Shown piece by piece: positions 34,234 to 43,367 of a stretch of DNA of 64,000 bases; the stretch's first letter is position 1, and every line of letters starts with the position of its first letter. The notes below the pieces were generated by a model. It saw nothing but the letters and a program-made list of their open reading frames with translations. It was not told where the DNA came from and ran no database searches. Position numbers and translations under genes: made by a program. The DNA is from Burkholderia cepacia (lineage in GTDB: Bacteria > Pseudomonadota > Gammaproteobacteria > Burkholderiales > Burkholderiaceae), in contig NZ_CP013444.1 in the NCBI RefSeq assembly GCF_001718835.1, forward strand, positions 2,542,001 through 2,606,000, given 5' to 3'.

Positions 34234-34638
34234 CTAAGCGGGCGCGCAGAAAACTTGACGCGCGCGTGACGCCGCCCCGCGCTTCGTCTTGCGCTTCGGC
34301 GGCCTCGCCAGCAGCGCCGCGCGATACGCACTGCGGCACCAGTCGAACAGCGCACCCGCATCCTCGAGCACGTCGGCCGGCGTTTCGTAGTAGCCCTCGA
34401 GATTGACGGTGCGCGTGCGTCCCGAATAGGAAAACGGCCCCATCCCCGCCGCGACGAACGCCGGACGGTTCACGTCGTCGACACGCAGGAACAGCGACCC
34501 GCGCGACATGAAGCCGAACATCACGCCATCGAGCCGCATCGCCGCCCCGCTGAAGAACCGCGCGACCTCGACCTTGCCGAGCGGCGCGAGCTGATACGCG
34601 ATCTCCTCGCCGTGCGCCTTCTCCGACTGCCAGCTCAT
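34234..34638 (-). CDS. TfoX/Sxy N-terminal-domain protein
   Basis: A 134-residue protein with only the TfoX N-terminal domain: RFFSGAAMRLDGVMFGFMSR, LFLRVDDVNRPAF and GYYETPADVLEDA. TfoX/Sxy controls competence in Vibrio and Haemophilus, but single-domain forms in other bacteria have unknown roles. A basic C-terminal tail (ARPPKRKTKRGAASR) follows. Start overlaps the stop of the dehydrogenase gene by four bases, so they are co-translated. Confidence 0.8.
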   Translation of the reverse strand: MSWQSEKAHGEEIAYQLAPLGKVEVARFFSGAAMRLDGVMFGFMSRGSLFLRVDDVNRPAFVAAGMGPFSYSGRTRTVNLEGYYETPADVLEDAGALFDWCRSAYRAALLARPPKRKTKRGAASRARQVFCAPA

Positions 34639-35744
34639 GCGCGCTCCGTGCAGCGTTGCGTCCACGTATCGAGCGCCGCGTCGTCGAAGCCGACCGCGGC
34701 CGCGCTTGCGCGAATCTGCCGCCACGTCGCCCGGTCGACCGGAATGCCGCCGGCCCCGCGCGCCGCGCGGCTCGCCTCTTCCGGTTCGCCGGGCACCTGC
34801 ACCGGCGCATCCCCGGCCCGCGGCGATGCCTTGGCCCATGCGACGAACGCATCGGCTTCACGCTCGGCATCGGCCGCATCGAATGCCTTCGGGTCGATCA
34901 GCACCGACAGCATCCCGTTGACGATCGCGCTCGTCTTCTGCAGCGTGTCGCCGTAGGTCGTATGCCCGCCGACGAGCGCACCGCCGAATATCTCGCACAT
35001 CGCCGCCAGCGCGTACCCCTTGTGCAGCCCGAACGGCAGCAGCGCACCGAACGGCTGTTCGTGCATCACGGCCGGATCGTCGGTCGGCTGGCCGCGATGG
35101 TCGATCAGCGACCCGGCCGGCACGCGCTTGCCCTGGTTGTACGCGACGCGCGTCTTGCCGTACGCGATCGCGCTCGTCGCAAAATCGAGCAGCAGCGGCG
35201 GCCTGCCCGCACGCGGATACGCGGCGCAGAACGGGTTCGTGCCGAAACGCGGATCGGTGCCGTGCAGCGGCGCGACCAGCAGGTCGCCCGGCACGTTGAC
35301 GAAATGGAACGACACGAGGCCCGAGCGAGCGCACTGCTCGGCCCAGTGCCCGATGCGTCCGAGATGATGCACGTCGCGCAGCCCGATCGCGCAGATACCC
35401 ATGCGCCGCGCACGCTCGATCCCTTCGACCATCGCCTCGAACGCGATCACCTGGCCGAAGCCGCGCCCGCCGTCGATCGTCAGCACCGCGCCGCCGTCGC
35501 GGACGATCGACGCGTGCCCGTTCAGCTGCAACTGCCCTTCCCGCCACGACGCGACGTAGTTCGGGATCATCCCGATCCCGTGCGAATCGTGGCCCGCGAG
35601 ATTCGCGCCGACCAGGTGATCGGCGACGAGCCTCGCCTCCCGCTCGCTGCTGCCGGCCCGTTCCCAGAGTGCCGCGACGAATGCATGCAGCGGTTCGGCG
35701 CGCATGCGCAGCGGTTCGGTATCGGGCGTCGGCAGGGCGGTCAT
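34635..35744 (-). CDS. Malate/L-lactate dehydrogenase-family oxidoreductase (Ldh2/YbiC type)
   Basis: A 369-residue NAD(P)-dependent 2-oxoacid reductase of the Ldh2/MDH2 family (also ureidoglycolate and delta1-piperideine-2-carboxylate reductases). Motifs are LVGANLAGHDSHGIGMIPNY with the catalytic His, HHLGRIGHWAEQ, GTNPFCAAYP, DFATSAIAYGK and LPFGLHKGYALAAMCEIFGG. Substrate cannot be set from sequence. ATG 35744 is used; the two codons before it start with TTG. Confidence 0.85.
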   Translation of the reverse strand: MTALPTPDTEPLRMRAEPLHAFVAALWERAGSSEREARLVADHLVGANLAGHDSHGIGMIPNYVASWREGQLQLNGHASIVRDGGAVLTIDGGRGFGQVIAFEAMVEGIERARRMGICAIGLRDVHHLGRIGHWAEQCARSGLVSFHFVNVPGDLLVAPLHGTDPRFGTNPFCAAYPRAGRPPLLLDFATSAIAYGKTRVAYNQGKRVPAGSLIDHRGQPTDDPAVMHEQPFGALLPFGLHKGYALAAMCEIFGGALVGGHTTYGDTLQKTSAIVNGMLSVLIDPKAFDAADAEREADAFVAWAKASPRAGDAPVQVPGEPEEASRAARGAGGIPVDRATWRQIRASAAAVGFDDAALDTWTQRCTERA

Positions 35745-35784
35745 CGGCAAGGTTCCGTCAGGTCGGGTCGGGCAGTCGTGGCGC

Positions 35785-37239
35785 TCAGCGCGCGGTCGCG
35801 ATCACGTCCGCGACCGCCGCCGTCAGCTTCTTCGCGTACGGCACGTGCAGGAACTCGTTCGGGCCGTGTGCGTTCGACTTCGGCCCGAGCACGCCGCACA
35901 CCATGAACTGGGCGGACGGGAAACCTTCCTGCAGCACGTTCATCAGCGGGATCGTGCCGCCGAGGCCCATGTACGCGCAATCGGCGCCGAAGTGGCGACG
36001 CGACGCGGCATCGAGCGACGACGCGAGCCACGGCGCGAGGTCCGGCGCGCTCCAGCCCGTCGCGGCACCCGCGTCCGGCTTGAACGTGACCTTCGCGTTG
36101 TACGGCGGGTCGAGTTCGAGCAGTTCCTTCAGTTGCTGCACGGCCTGCGCGGCGTCGACGAGCGGCGGCAGGCGCAGCGACAGCTTGAACGCGGTGCGCG
36201 GACGCAGCACGTTGCCCGCATCCGCGAGCGCCGGCATGCCGGCCGCGCCGGTCACCGACAGCGACGGGCGCCACGTCGAATTCAGCAGCGCCTCGCGCGG
36301 ATCGGTCGTGGTCGGCAGCACCGGCTTGCCGTCCGCGCCGCAGGCCCACGGCAGCCCCTTCCACACGGCGTCGCCGAGAATCTCGGCGGCCGCGGCCGCT
36401 TCGCGCACGCGGCTGTCGGGAATCTCGCAATGGAACACGCCCGGCAGCAGGTTGCCGTTCTTCGCATCTTCCAGGCGCTCGAACAGCTGGCGCATCACGC
36501 GGAAGCTCGACGGCGCGATGCCGCCGAACACGCCCGAATGCACGCCTTCCTCGAGCACCTCGACCTGCAGGTCGCCGGACACCAGCCCGCGCAGCGACGT
36601 GGTGAGCCACATCTGGTCGTAGTTGCCGGCGCCCGAATCGAGGCACACGACGAGCGACACCTGGCCGAGCCGGTCGCGCAGCGCGTCGACGTACGGCAGC
36701 AGGTCGTAGCTGCCCGACTCCTCGCAGGTCTCGATCAGGCCGACGCAACGCGGCCGCTCGATGCCCTGCTCGTCGAGCGCGCCGAGCGCGGCGAGGCTCG
36801 CGTAGATCGCGTAGCCGTCGTCCGCGCCACCGCGGCCGTACAGCTTGCCGTTCTCGTACTTCGGCGTCCACGGGCCGAGGTCCGCGCGCCAGCCGTCGAA
36901 CTCGGGCTGCTTGTCGAGGTGGCCGTACAGCAGGATCGTGTCGGTGCTGCCCGAGCGCGTGGCGGGCGATTCGAAGAAGATCACCGGCGTGCGGCCCGGC
37001 AGGCGCACGATTTCGAGCTTCAGGCCCTTCACAGGCTGGCGCTCGGCCCACTGCGCGGCATCGGTGACGACGCGCTCGAGATAACCGCGCTTCGCCCAGT
37101 CGGGGTCGAATGCAGGGCTCTTCGCCGGGATCGCGATGTAGTCGGTCAGTGCGTGGAGGATTTCATCGTTCCACTTGCGCTCGATGAAGGTAACGAGCTT
37201 GTCATGGTCGAGGACGGGGGTAGTGTCGACGGAGGTCAT
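35785..37239 (-). CDS. M20-family metallopeptidase
   Basis: A 484-residue peptidase of the M20/dipeptidase group. Metal-binding motifs are TILLYGHLDKQPEF, GRGGADDGYAIYASLAALGA and LIETCEESGSYDL, with GLGGTIPLMNVLQ and NAHGPNEFLHVPY in the C-terminal part. A lid domain lies at about 230-350. Two zinc ions would be used to cut dipeptides or small amide bonds in the cytoplasm. ATG 37239 gives the family N-terminus (TSVDTTPVLDHDKL). The gene is upstream of the dehydrogenase on the same strand, 40 bp apart. Confidence 0.9.
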   Translation of the reverse strand: MTSVDTTPVLDHDKLVTFIERKWNDEILHALTDYIAIPAKSPAFDPDWAKRGYLERVVTDAAQWAERQPVKGLKLEIVRLPGRTPVIFFESPATRSGSTDTILLYGHLDKQPEFDGWRADLGPWTPKYENGKLYGRGGADDGYAIYASLAALGALDEQGIERPRCVGLIETCEESGSYDLLPYVDALRDRLGQVSLVVCLDSGAGNYDQMWLTTSLRGLVSGDLQVEVLEEGVHSGVFGGIAPSSFRVMRQLFERLEDAKNGNLLPGVFHCEIPDSRVREAAAAAEILGDAVWKGLPWACGADGKPVLPTTTDPREALLNSTWRPSLSVTGAAGMPALADAGNVLRPRTAFKLSLRLPPLVDAAQAVQQLKELLELDPPYNAKVTFKPDAGAATGWSAPDLAPWLASSLDAASRRHFGADCAYMGLGGTIPLMNVLQEGFPSAQFMVCGVLGPKSNAHGPNEFLHVPYAKKLTAAVADVIATAR

Positions 37240-37321
37240 GGTGTGGGGGTGCCTGGATCGGGCTGACGAAAACCCAGATGATACGCCGATGCTCCCGCGC
37301 CGGCGCCCCCTTCCCGGTCGA

Positions 37322-38455
37322 TCAGAGCGCCTGCGGAAACGCGTCGCGCAGCCCCGCCGCGCATGCCAGCGCATCGCGCCAAAGGCGCTGCGTCAGTTCG
37401 CCCGCATCCTCCTCACGCGCGAGCGCCGCGGCCTCGCCCGACCACAGCACCGAGAAGTCGTCGCGGCCCTGCCGCTCGAACGCGCCGCGCAGCGGATCGA
37501 CCGCGGCCGTCGCAAGCGGAAACGCCGGCGCGAGCGCGCTCATCGGCCCCTGTTCGCGCATGAAGCGCGTCAGCAGTCCGCGCGCGGGTCGGCCCGTGTA
37601 CAGGTTGGTCATGCGCGTGCCGTCGTCGCGCGCGGCGCGCACTGCCGCGCGATGCTGCGCCGAGCGGCCGGCCTGCGGCGTCAGCAGGTAACCGGTGCCG
37701 ATCTGCACCGCGCGCGCGCCGAGCGCGAACGCGGCCGCGATGCCGCGCCCGTCGGCGATCGCGCCGGCGGCGATCACCGGCGCACGCACCGCGTCGACGA
37801 TCTGCGGCAGCAACGCGAACAGGCCCGGCTGCGCGTGGATGTCGTCGGTCAGGAACATGCCGCGATGGCCGCCGGCCTCCGCGCCCTGCGCGACGATCGC
37901 GTCGACGCCGCGCGCATCCAGCCAGCGCGCTTCCTCGACGGTCGTCGCGGACGAGACGACCTGCGCGCCCGTGCGCCGCACGCGATCGAGCAGCGGATCG
38001 TCCGGTAGCCCGAAGTGAAAGCTCACGACGGCCGGCCGCAACGCCTCGACGACCGCGCACATCGCATCGTCGAACGGCGCGCGCCCGAGCCCGCCCTTCC
38101 CGGTCGACGGATCGAGTCCGGCCTCCGCGTAGTAGCCGGCGAGCGCCGCGCGCCAGCGCGCGTCGACCGCGGCATCGGGCGCCGGCGGCGTATGGCAGAA
38201 GAAGTTCACGTTGAACGGTGCGGGCGTGCGCGCGCGGATCGCCGCGATCTCGTCGCGCAGTTGCTGCGGGCCGAGTGCCGCGCAGGCGAGCGAGCCGAGC
38301 CCGCCGGCCTCGCATACGGCGATCGCGAGCGGGCTCAGCGAACCGACCATCGGGGCCTGGATCAGCGGCAAACGGGAAGGCAGCGGGGAAGGCAGCGGTG
38401 CGCCGAGCGCCGTGCGCGTGTCGTGGCCGGAAGCAGCGGAATCGACGATGTTCAT
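37322..38455 (-). CDS. Nitronate monooxygenase (2-nitropropane dioxygenase family)
   Basis: A 377-residue FMN enzyme of the NMO family. It has LPLIQAPMVGSLSPLAIAVC at the start, PFNVNFFCHTPPAP, VVSSATTVEEARWLDARG, IVAQGAEAGGHRG with the catalytic His, PVIAAGAIADGRGI and GARAVQIGTGYLLTPQ. It oxidises alkyl nitronates; the physiological substrate may be propionate-3-nitronate. A basic, rare-charge N-terminus of about 25 residues is unusual but may be part of the same frame from ATG 38455. Confidence 0.9.
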   Translation of the reverse strand: MNIVDSAASGHDTRTALGAPLPSPLPSRLPLIQAPMVGSLSPLAIAVCEAGGLGSLACAALGPQQLRDEIAAIRARTPAPFNVNFFCHTPPAPDAAVDARWRAALAGYYAEAGLDPSTGKGGLGRAPFDDAMCAVVEALRPAVVSFHFGLPDDPLLDRVRRTGAQVVSSATTVEEARWLDARGVDAIVAQGAEAGGHRGMFLTDDIHAQPGLFALLPQIVDAVRAPVIAAGAIADGRGIAAAFALGARAVQIGTGYLLTPQAGRSAQHRAAVRAARDDGTRMTNLYTGRPARGLLTRFMREQGPMSALAPAFPLATAAVDPLRGAFERQGRDDFSVLWSGEAAALAREEDAGELTQRLWRDALACAAGLRDAFPQAL

Positions 38456-38676
38456 GGGTGAAACCGGAATCGCGGTCAAGGAACGCACGATGATACGCCG
38501 GGGGGCAAATCGGCGCTGGCGGGTTTGCGCAGCCCGCAAAGCCGGCGCGGCACTCGGGAAAATTCAGATTTCGTTGAGATTTCTTGCGGCTCGTTCGTCC
38601 ATTCAATATCGTGCAGCGCCGGCCGCATCCGGCGACCGCTCCCGTTGAACCGCATTTTTTCGGAACGAACCCGCTC

Positions 38677-39531
38677 ATGGCGATTGAAAAGACTCTCGGA
38701 AAACTGGCGCCGCTCGTGCTCGCCCTGGCCTTGGCCGGCTGCGGCGGTGACACGTCCGTCTCATCCTTGCCGCAACCGGATGAAACGACGACGCAGCAAC
38801 AAGCCGCGCTGGCGAACCTGAACGAAGCGACCTCCGGCAAGCTGGACGCGTTGCTGGCGATACGCGCGGCGCATCGGGACGGCGATGCCGGCCGGCTCGT
38901 CGAAGCGCTATCCCGCGAATTCATTGGCATACCTTATCGCGACGGCATGCTCGAGGGATCGGCAACCACGCCGGAACGCCTGGTGATCGACTTCAGCGGA
39001 CTCGATTGCTTCACCTATCTCGACTATGTCGAGGCCGCGAGGACGGCGACGACGCGAACCGATTACGCGAGCCGGCTCGTGCGCACGCGCTACGTGAACG
39101 GCGACATCGGCTTCGGGCAGCGCCGTCATTTCTTCACCGACTGGGCCGCCCGGCCGCAGGTGCTGGCCGACGACGTGACCGCGTCGATCAGCGCTCGCGC
39201 CGCCACGGTCACGAAGCAGCTCAACCGGAAAGCCGACGGCGGCGCGTATCTGCCGGGATTGCCGGTCGTCCAGCGCGACGTCGTGCATATCCCGGGCGAG
39301 TTCGTCGACGACTACGTCGTCAGCCGGCTTCGGACCGGCGACTTCATCGGCATCTACGCGAAGGCGGACGGCCTCGACGTCACGCACGTCGGCTTCTTCG
39401 TCGAAACGCGCGACGGGCCGATGCTGCGCAATGCGTCGTCGAAAAAGGCCAACATGAAAGTCGTCGATTCGCCGTTTCTCGAATACGTGAGGAACACGCC
39501 GGGCATCGTGGTGCTGCGGCCGCGCGCGTGA
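38677..39531 (+). CDS. DUF1460 amidase-like lipoprotein
   Basis: A 284-residue lipoprotein with lipobox LALAGC (Cys about residue 21). Residues 60-280 are a DUF1460 domain, an NlpC/P60-like cysteine hydrolase; members include an N-acetylmuramyl-L-alanine amidase. The likely nucleophile is the Cys in FSGLDCFTYLD and the His in DVTHVGFFVE. It should act on peptidoglycan or its fragments at the membrane. It is divergent from the nitronate monooxygenase gene, 221 bp apart. Confidence 0.82.
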   Translation: MAIEKTLGKLAPLVLALALAGCGGDTSVSSLPQPDETTTQQQAALANLNEATSGKLDALLAIRAAHRDGDAGRLVEALSREFIGIPYRDGMLEGSATTPERLVIDFSGLDCFTYLDYVEAARTATTRTDYASRLVRTRYVNGDIGFGQRRHFFTDWAARPQVLADDVTASISARAATVTKQLNRKADGGAYLPGLPVVQRDVVHIPGEFVDDYVVSRLRTGDFIGIYAKADGLDVTHVGFFVETRDGPMLRNASSKKANMKVVDSPFLEYVRNTPGIVVLRPRA

Positions 39532-39540
39532 GCGACGGCG

Positions 39541-40509
39541 TCAGCGCGCCGTCACGCCACGATCCATCCCGCGCCGGTACGCGGCCGGGCTCGTCGCCGC
39601 GACGCGCCGGAAATGCCGGCGCAGCGACTCTTCGGAACCGAACCCCGCACGCGCGGCCACCTGCGCGAGCGACAGCGCGGGATGCGCTTCGAGCATGTCC
39701 TTCGCGACGTTCACGCGTTCGCGGATCAGCCATGCGAGCGGCGACATCCCCGTCGCGTCCGCGAACTGTCGCTGCAGCGTGCGCGTGCTCATCGCGGCCT
39801 GCGCGGCGAGCGACGCGAGCGTGTGCGGCTCGGCCGCGTGCGCGCGCATCCAGTCGATCAGCTTCGCGAGCCGGTCGGTGCCGCCCGGCGCGACCGGGCG
39901 CGGCACGAACTGCGCCTGGCCGCCGTCGCGATGCGGCGGCAGCACGAGGCGCTGCGCGACCCGGTTCGCGATCGCGCCGCCGTGATCGCGGCGCACGAGA
40001 TGCAGCAGCATGTCGAGCCCCGCCGCCGATCCGGCCGACGTGACGACCTGCCCTTCGTCGACGTAAAGCGCATCGGGGTTCACGCGCAGCGCGGGATAGC
40101 GCGCCTGCAGTTTCTCCGCATAGCGCCAGTGGGTCGTCACCGTGAGGCCGTCGAGCACGCCGGCCGCGGCCAGCACGAACACGCCCGAGCAGATCGAGCA
40201 AAGCCGTGCGCCACGGCGATGCGCGGCCCGCAGTTTCTTCAGCAACGGCGCCGGCGGCGGTTCGTCCGGATCGCGCCAGCCGGGAATCACGATGGTATCG
40301 GCGCGATCGAGCGTCGCGAGCCGATACGGCGCGGCGACCGTGATGCCGCCCGCCGCGCGCACGGGCCCCGGCTCGCTCGCGCAGACCGCGAAGCGATACC
40401 AGTCGACGCCGAGTTCGGGACGTTCGAGCGCGAACAGTTCGACCACGCAGCCGAATTCGAAGGTGCAGAGGCGATCGTAGGCGAGCGCGACGACGAGATG
40501 ATTTTTCAT
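39541..40509 (-). CDS. ftrA: GlxA-family AraC regulator (FtrA-like)
   Basis: A 322-residue regulator. Residues 1-185 are a DJ-1/PfpI-like domain (LVVALAYDRLCTFEFGCVVE, GARLCSICSGVFVLAAAGVL with the elbow Cys, VTSAGSAAGLDMLLHLV) and 215-310 an AraC DNA-binding domain (LASLAAQAAMSTRTLQRQFA, ARAGFGSEESLRRHFRR). This matches FtrA. It is divergent from a rhodanese gene, a pairing common in Burkholderia and Rhizobium, which supports control of that gene. Confidence 0.85.
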   Translation of the reverse strand: MKNHLVVALAYDRLCTFEFGCVVELFALERPELGVDWYRFAVCASEPGPVRAAGGITVAAPYRLATLDRADTIVIPGWRDPDEPPPAPLLKKLRAAHRRGARLCSICSGVFVLAAAGVLDGLTVTTHWRYAEKLQARYPALRVNPDALYVDEGQVVTSAGSAAGLDMLLHLVRRDHGGAIANRVAQRLVLPPHRDGGQAQFVPRPVAPGGTDRLAKLIDWMRAHAAEPHTLASLAAQAAMSTRTLQRQFADATGMSPLAWLIRERVNVAKDMLEAHPALSLAQVAARAGFGSEESLRRHFRRVAATSPAAYRRGMDRGVTAR

Positions 40510-40615
40510 GGCGCGATGTTACCGGAACTTGTCGATCGCGCCACTGCCGCGACGGCCGCCGAACCGCGATACTGGCCCCATGTTCATCGCGCATCGCCAC
40601 CTGGAGAAACCTCGC

Positions 40616-41035
40616 ATGTCCCACGTCACCGACGTTCCCGCCGCCGACAGCCCCGCCGCCCTCGCGCATTTCGAGGCCTCGCTGCGCTTCGAGACCGATT
40701 GCTGGGACGTGCACGACGCACTCGCATCGGGCGCGCCCGATTTCGTGCTGCTGGACGTGCGCGGCCCCGCCCCGTTCGCCGCCGGCCATGTGCCCGGCGC
40801 GCGCAACCTGCCGCACCGCAAGATCGTCGAGAGCAAGCTCGCCGGTTATCCGGCCGGCACGCTGTTCGTCGTCTACTGCGCGGGCCCGCACTGCAACGGC
40901 GCCGCGCGCGCGGCGATCCGGCTCGCGCGCCTCGGCCGGCCGGTCAAGCTGATGATCGGCGGCGTGACGGGCTGGCGCGACGAAGGTTTCGCGTTGTGTA
41001 ACGAAGCCGCCCCGGCGGATCATCCGGCCGACTGA
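40616..41035 (+). CDS. Rhodanese-like protein, divergent from ftrA
   Basis: A 139-residue single rhodanese domain with the active-site Cys in VYCAGPHCNGAARAAIRLAR and substrate-binding FVLLDVRGPAPFAAGHVPGA. Rhodaneses move sulphane sulphur to thiol acceptors or cyanide. GGAG eleven bases before ATG 40616 is chosen over the upstream in-frame ATG. Cytosolic, no signal peptide. The divergent FtrA probably controls it. Confidence 0.85.
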   Translation: MSHVTDVPAADSPAALAHFEASLRFETDCWDVHDALASGAPDFVLLDVRGPAPFAAGHVPGARNLPHRKIVESKLAGYPAGTLFVVYCAGPHCNGAARAAIRLARLGRPVKLMIGGVTGWRDEGFALCNEAAPADHPAD

Positions 41036-41125
41036 TCGAATCCAAAAACGCAACAATCAATTGTCTGCACGTCAACGGAAAAAGCGCGACAATCGGCTCC
41101 ATTGCAGTTCGGATGGAGCAGCAAC

Positions 41126-41452
41126 ATGCAGAACGCAGTCCTGATTCAAGTGGCCGGTTCGGTGGCCGCGATCGCGATCTATTTTCTGCCAGCGGTCGTT
41201 GCCGACCGGCGCGGCCGGCACGACAAGCTGACGGTCGCAATGTTCAACGCGCTGTTCGGGTGGACCGGCATCGGCTGGCTGATGACGCTGTACTGGGCCT
41301 GCCAGCCGAACCCGCGCAGCGATGTCGCGCAGACGATCCTCACCAAGCGTCGCGGCATCAGCATGCGGACCTTTTCAACCGGTCTCGTCGAGCGCGTGCA
41401 GCGCCGTGTCGCCGCCCAGGAGCAATGGGCGGAAAAGCAAGGCTGCCGCTGA
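41126..41452 (+). CDS. Superinfection-immunity-like small membrane protein
   Basis: A 108-residue protein with two hydrophobic helices (VLIQVAGSVAAIAIYFLPAV at the N-terminus and NALFGWTGIGWLMTLYWAC), matching the superinfection immunity (Imm) domain known from phage T4, where it blocks DNA injection by a second phage. A basic helical tail follows. Here it is a stand-alone host gene. The function in non-phage copies is not established. ATG 41126 with a GGAG ribosome site is preferred over an upstream TTG. Confidence 0.75.
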   Translation: MQNAVLIQVAGSVAAIAIYFLPAVVADRRGRHDKLTVAMFNALFGWTGIGWLMTLYWACQPNPRSDVAQTILTKRRGISMRTFSTGLVERVQRRVAAQEQWAEKQGCR

Positions 41453-41473
41453 ACCCTGTCCCCTTTCGTTTCC

Positions 41474-42652
41474 TCATCGCGCCGGCTCGAACGTCGGCAT
41501 CCTGACGTTGGTCGAGTCCCGGTAGCGCCAGCCCGGCGCGTCGCCCGGCGGCAACCCGCCGCCGCGCAACAGCGCCCCGAACGCCCCCGCTGTCACCGCC
41601 CGTGCGATCCGCTCGCCCGGGCAGCCATGCGGCCCCGTGCCGAAGCCGAACGCGGGCCCCGGCGGCCGGCCCGGCACGAAACGGTGCGGATCGCGATGCA
41701 CGGCCGGGTCGCGGTTCGCCGCGGCGAGCACGACGAGGATCGCGTCGCCGGCTTCGACGGTCACGCCTTCGATCGTCGTGCGCGATGCGACGAAACGGCG
41801 CGTGTTCTGCACCGGTGAATCGAAGCGCCCGACTTCCGCGACGAACGCGTCGAGCGTCGCATCGTCCGTCGCACAAGGCTCGCCGGCGGGACGCTTGGCC
41901 GGATCGAGCCACGCGACCACCGTATTGCCGAGCCAGGCGGCGCTCGCCTCGCATGTCTGCGACAGCAGCCCGACGAGGTTCGCGACCAGCGCGCCGCTTG
42001 CCTGCCAGCCGGCCTCGCCTGCGGCGCATTGCACCGCCGCGACCAGGCTGCCGTCGTCCGCGCGCGTCGCGGCGACGATTTCCGTCATCCGGTCGAGCAG
42101 CCGCCCGGCCGCGGCGCTTGCACCGGCCAGTTGCGCCGCCGTCGACAGCGGCGACAGCGCGGCGACGAAGTCGGCCACCCACGCGGCAACGTCGTCGAGC
42201 CGCGCGTCGTCGAAGCCGAGCAGATCGGCTACCGCGCAGACGGGCACCGTCATGCACCACGTGTTCAGCGCATCGGGCGCCGCATGCGCCGGCAAGCGCT
42301 GCGCGGCGAGCGTGGCCGTGCGGCGGCGCAACGCGAGCGCGTCGACCGACGCGAGCGCCGCCTGCATCGCCCGTTTCGGCACGTCGTGCCGCAACGCGCC
42401 GTCGTTCATGCGCACCAGCTCGCCGAACAGCGCGCCGGCCGTCGTGCCGCGCAGCGCGGGCGGCACGGGCGCGTCCAGCGGCCGTACGCGGCAGGCCGGA
42501 TGGCCGAGCACGGCGCTCACGGTCGCGGCGCGGCTCGCGACCCACAGGCCGAGCGTGGCGTCGAACGCGAGCGGCGGCCCGTCGACGAGCGCCGCATAGT
42601 AGGGATAGGGATCGCGGTGCGTAACCGCTGCGATGGGATCGGTCGGGTTCAT
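41474..42652 (-). CDS. Cytochrome P450
   Basis: A 392-residue soluble bacterial P450. Heme ligand is C344 in FGFGTGPHGCPGERIA; the K-helix ExxR lies in AEVGRFDSP; VQNTRRFVA and AILVVLAAANRDPAVHRDPH fit family order. The I-helix proton-relay region is weak (NLVGLLSQTCEAS) compared with the usual AGxDTT. Substrate unknown. No ferredoxin gene is next to it. The start at 42652 gives a typical N-terminus and avoids a long Arg-rich extension. Confidence 0.9.
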   Translation of the reverse strand: MNPTDPIAAVTHRDPYPYYAALVDGPPLAFDATLGLWVASRAATVSAVLGHPACRVRPLDAPVPPALRGTTAGALFGELVRMNDGALRHDVPKRAMQAALASVDALALRRRTATLAAQRLPAHAAPDALNTWCMTVPVCAVADLLGFDDARLDDVAAWVADFVAALSPLSTAAQLAGASAAAGRLLDRMTEIVAATRADDGSLVAAVQCAAGEAGWQASGALVANLVGLLSQTCEASAAWLGNTVVAWLDPAKRPAGEPCATDDATLDAFVAEVGRFDSPVQNTRRFVASRTTIEGVTVEAGDAILVVLAAANRDPAVHRDPHRFVPGRPPGPAFGFGTGPHGCPGERIARAVTAGAFGALLRGGGLPPGDAPGWRYRDSTNVRMPTFEPAR

Positions 42653-42768
42653 GCAGACAGTATCGACCCGGCCGCGCGCCGCATGTTTCGGCCCGGCGTG
42701 AAATGTCGATGCAGCCGGCGACGCCCCCTCGCCGGCCCGCCGACTGTGCGAACCGCCCCCGGTGCGCG

Positions 42769-43035
42769 TTACGCGGCGGACCGGTAGCGATGCGACTGCA
42801 TGCGCATGCGTACACGCCCGGCCGAAATCGCGCGCGGCTCCGGCACCACGGTGTCGTGAGGGAACATTTCCTGCCGGAACTCGCCGTTTTCGTCGAACCA
42901 CTGGCAGATCAGCCAGTCGCCGTCGTCGAATACGACCGGCCCGGCATAGGTTACGGTCATGCGCGGCCCGCCCGTCTTCAGCGTCACGACATCGCCGACG
43001 CGAAACCGGGTACGGTGCATATCTCGGATCGTCAT
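42769..43035 (-). CDS. YodC-like (DUF2158) small protein
   Basis: An 88-residue protein like YodC: RFRVGDVVTLKTGGPRMTVT followed by DWLICQWFDENGEFRQEMFP. The family folds as a small SH3-like barrel of unknown function. The tail from about 66 is Arg-rich. It is alone between a P450 gene and an AT-rich gap. An internal ATG six codons in could also be used. Confidence 0.8.
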   Translation of the reverse strand: MTIRDMHRTRFRVGDVVTLKTGGPRMTVTYAGPVVFDDGDWLICQWFDENGEFRQEMFPHDTVVPEPRAISAGRVRMRMQSHRYRSAA

Positions 43036-43367
43036 CGCTCTCTCAGAAAATTTATATATTCATTATCCGGCACACTTCCGCCGGTATTTTTACGTCGCCA
43101 CGAAGACTATCAATCACAATAAAAACCGGCAACTGCCGCGTGCGAAAAAAACACAAAATGCATCCCGCAAACGCCCGCCGGACGGTCGATTTCCCGGAAC
43201 GATCGGCGGGAATTTACAGCATCTTCTTATAAAAAGTGATCGAAAAGACGGGGGGCCGGAATTTCAGCGCCCCCGGTTCGCGAGCGGTTATTTAATCGAA
43301 AGCCGCAGCGATTGATTAGCGTCAATCGGAATTTCGGCTGGAAACGATCCCATGCTTTATTTCGGCG
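43036..43367. other. AT-rich intergenic region, two small stems, no gene
   Basis: The 332-bp gap between the YodC-like and PEP-mutase-like genes is AT-richer than its surroundings. Near 43070 an imperfect CCGG...CCGG stem is seen. At 43309-43328 CGATTGA and TCAATCG pair around a six-base loop, 40 bp past the stop of the minus-strand PEP-mutase-like gene, which would fit a weak terminator for it. The remaining sequence gives no supported open frame. Confidence 0.4.
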
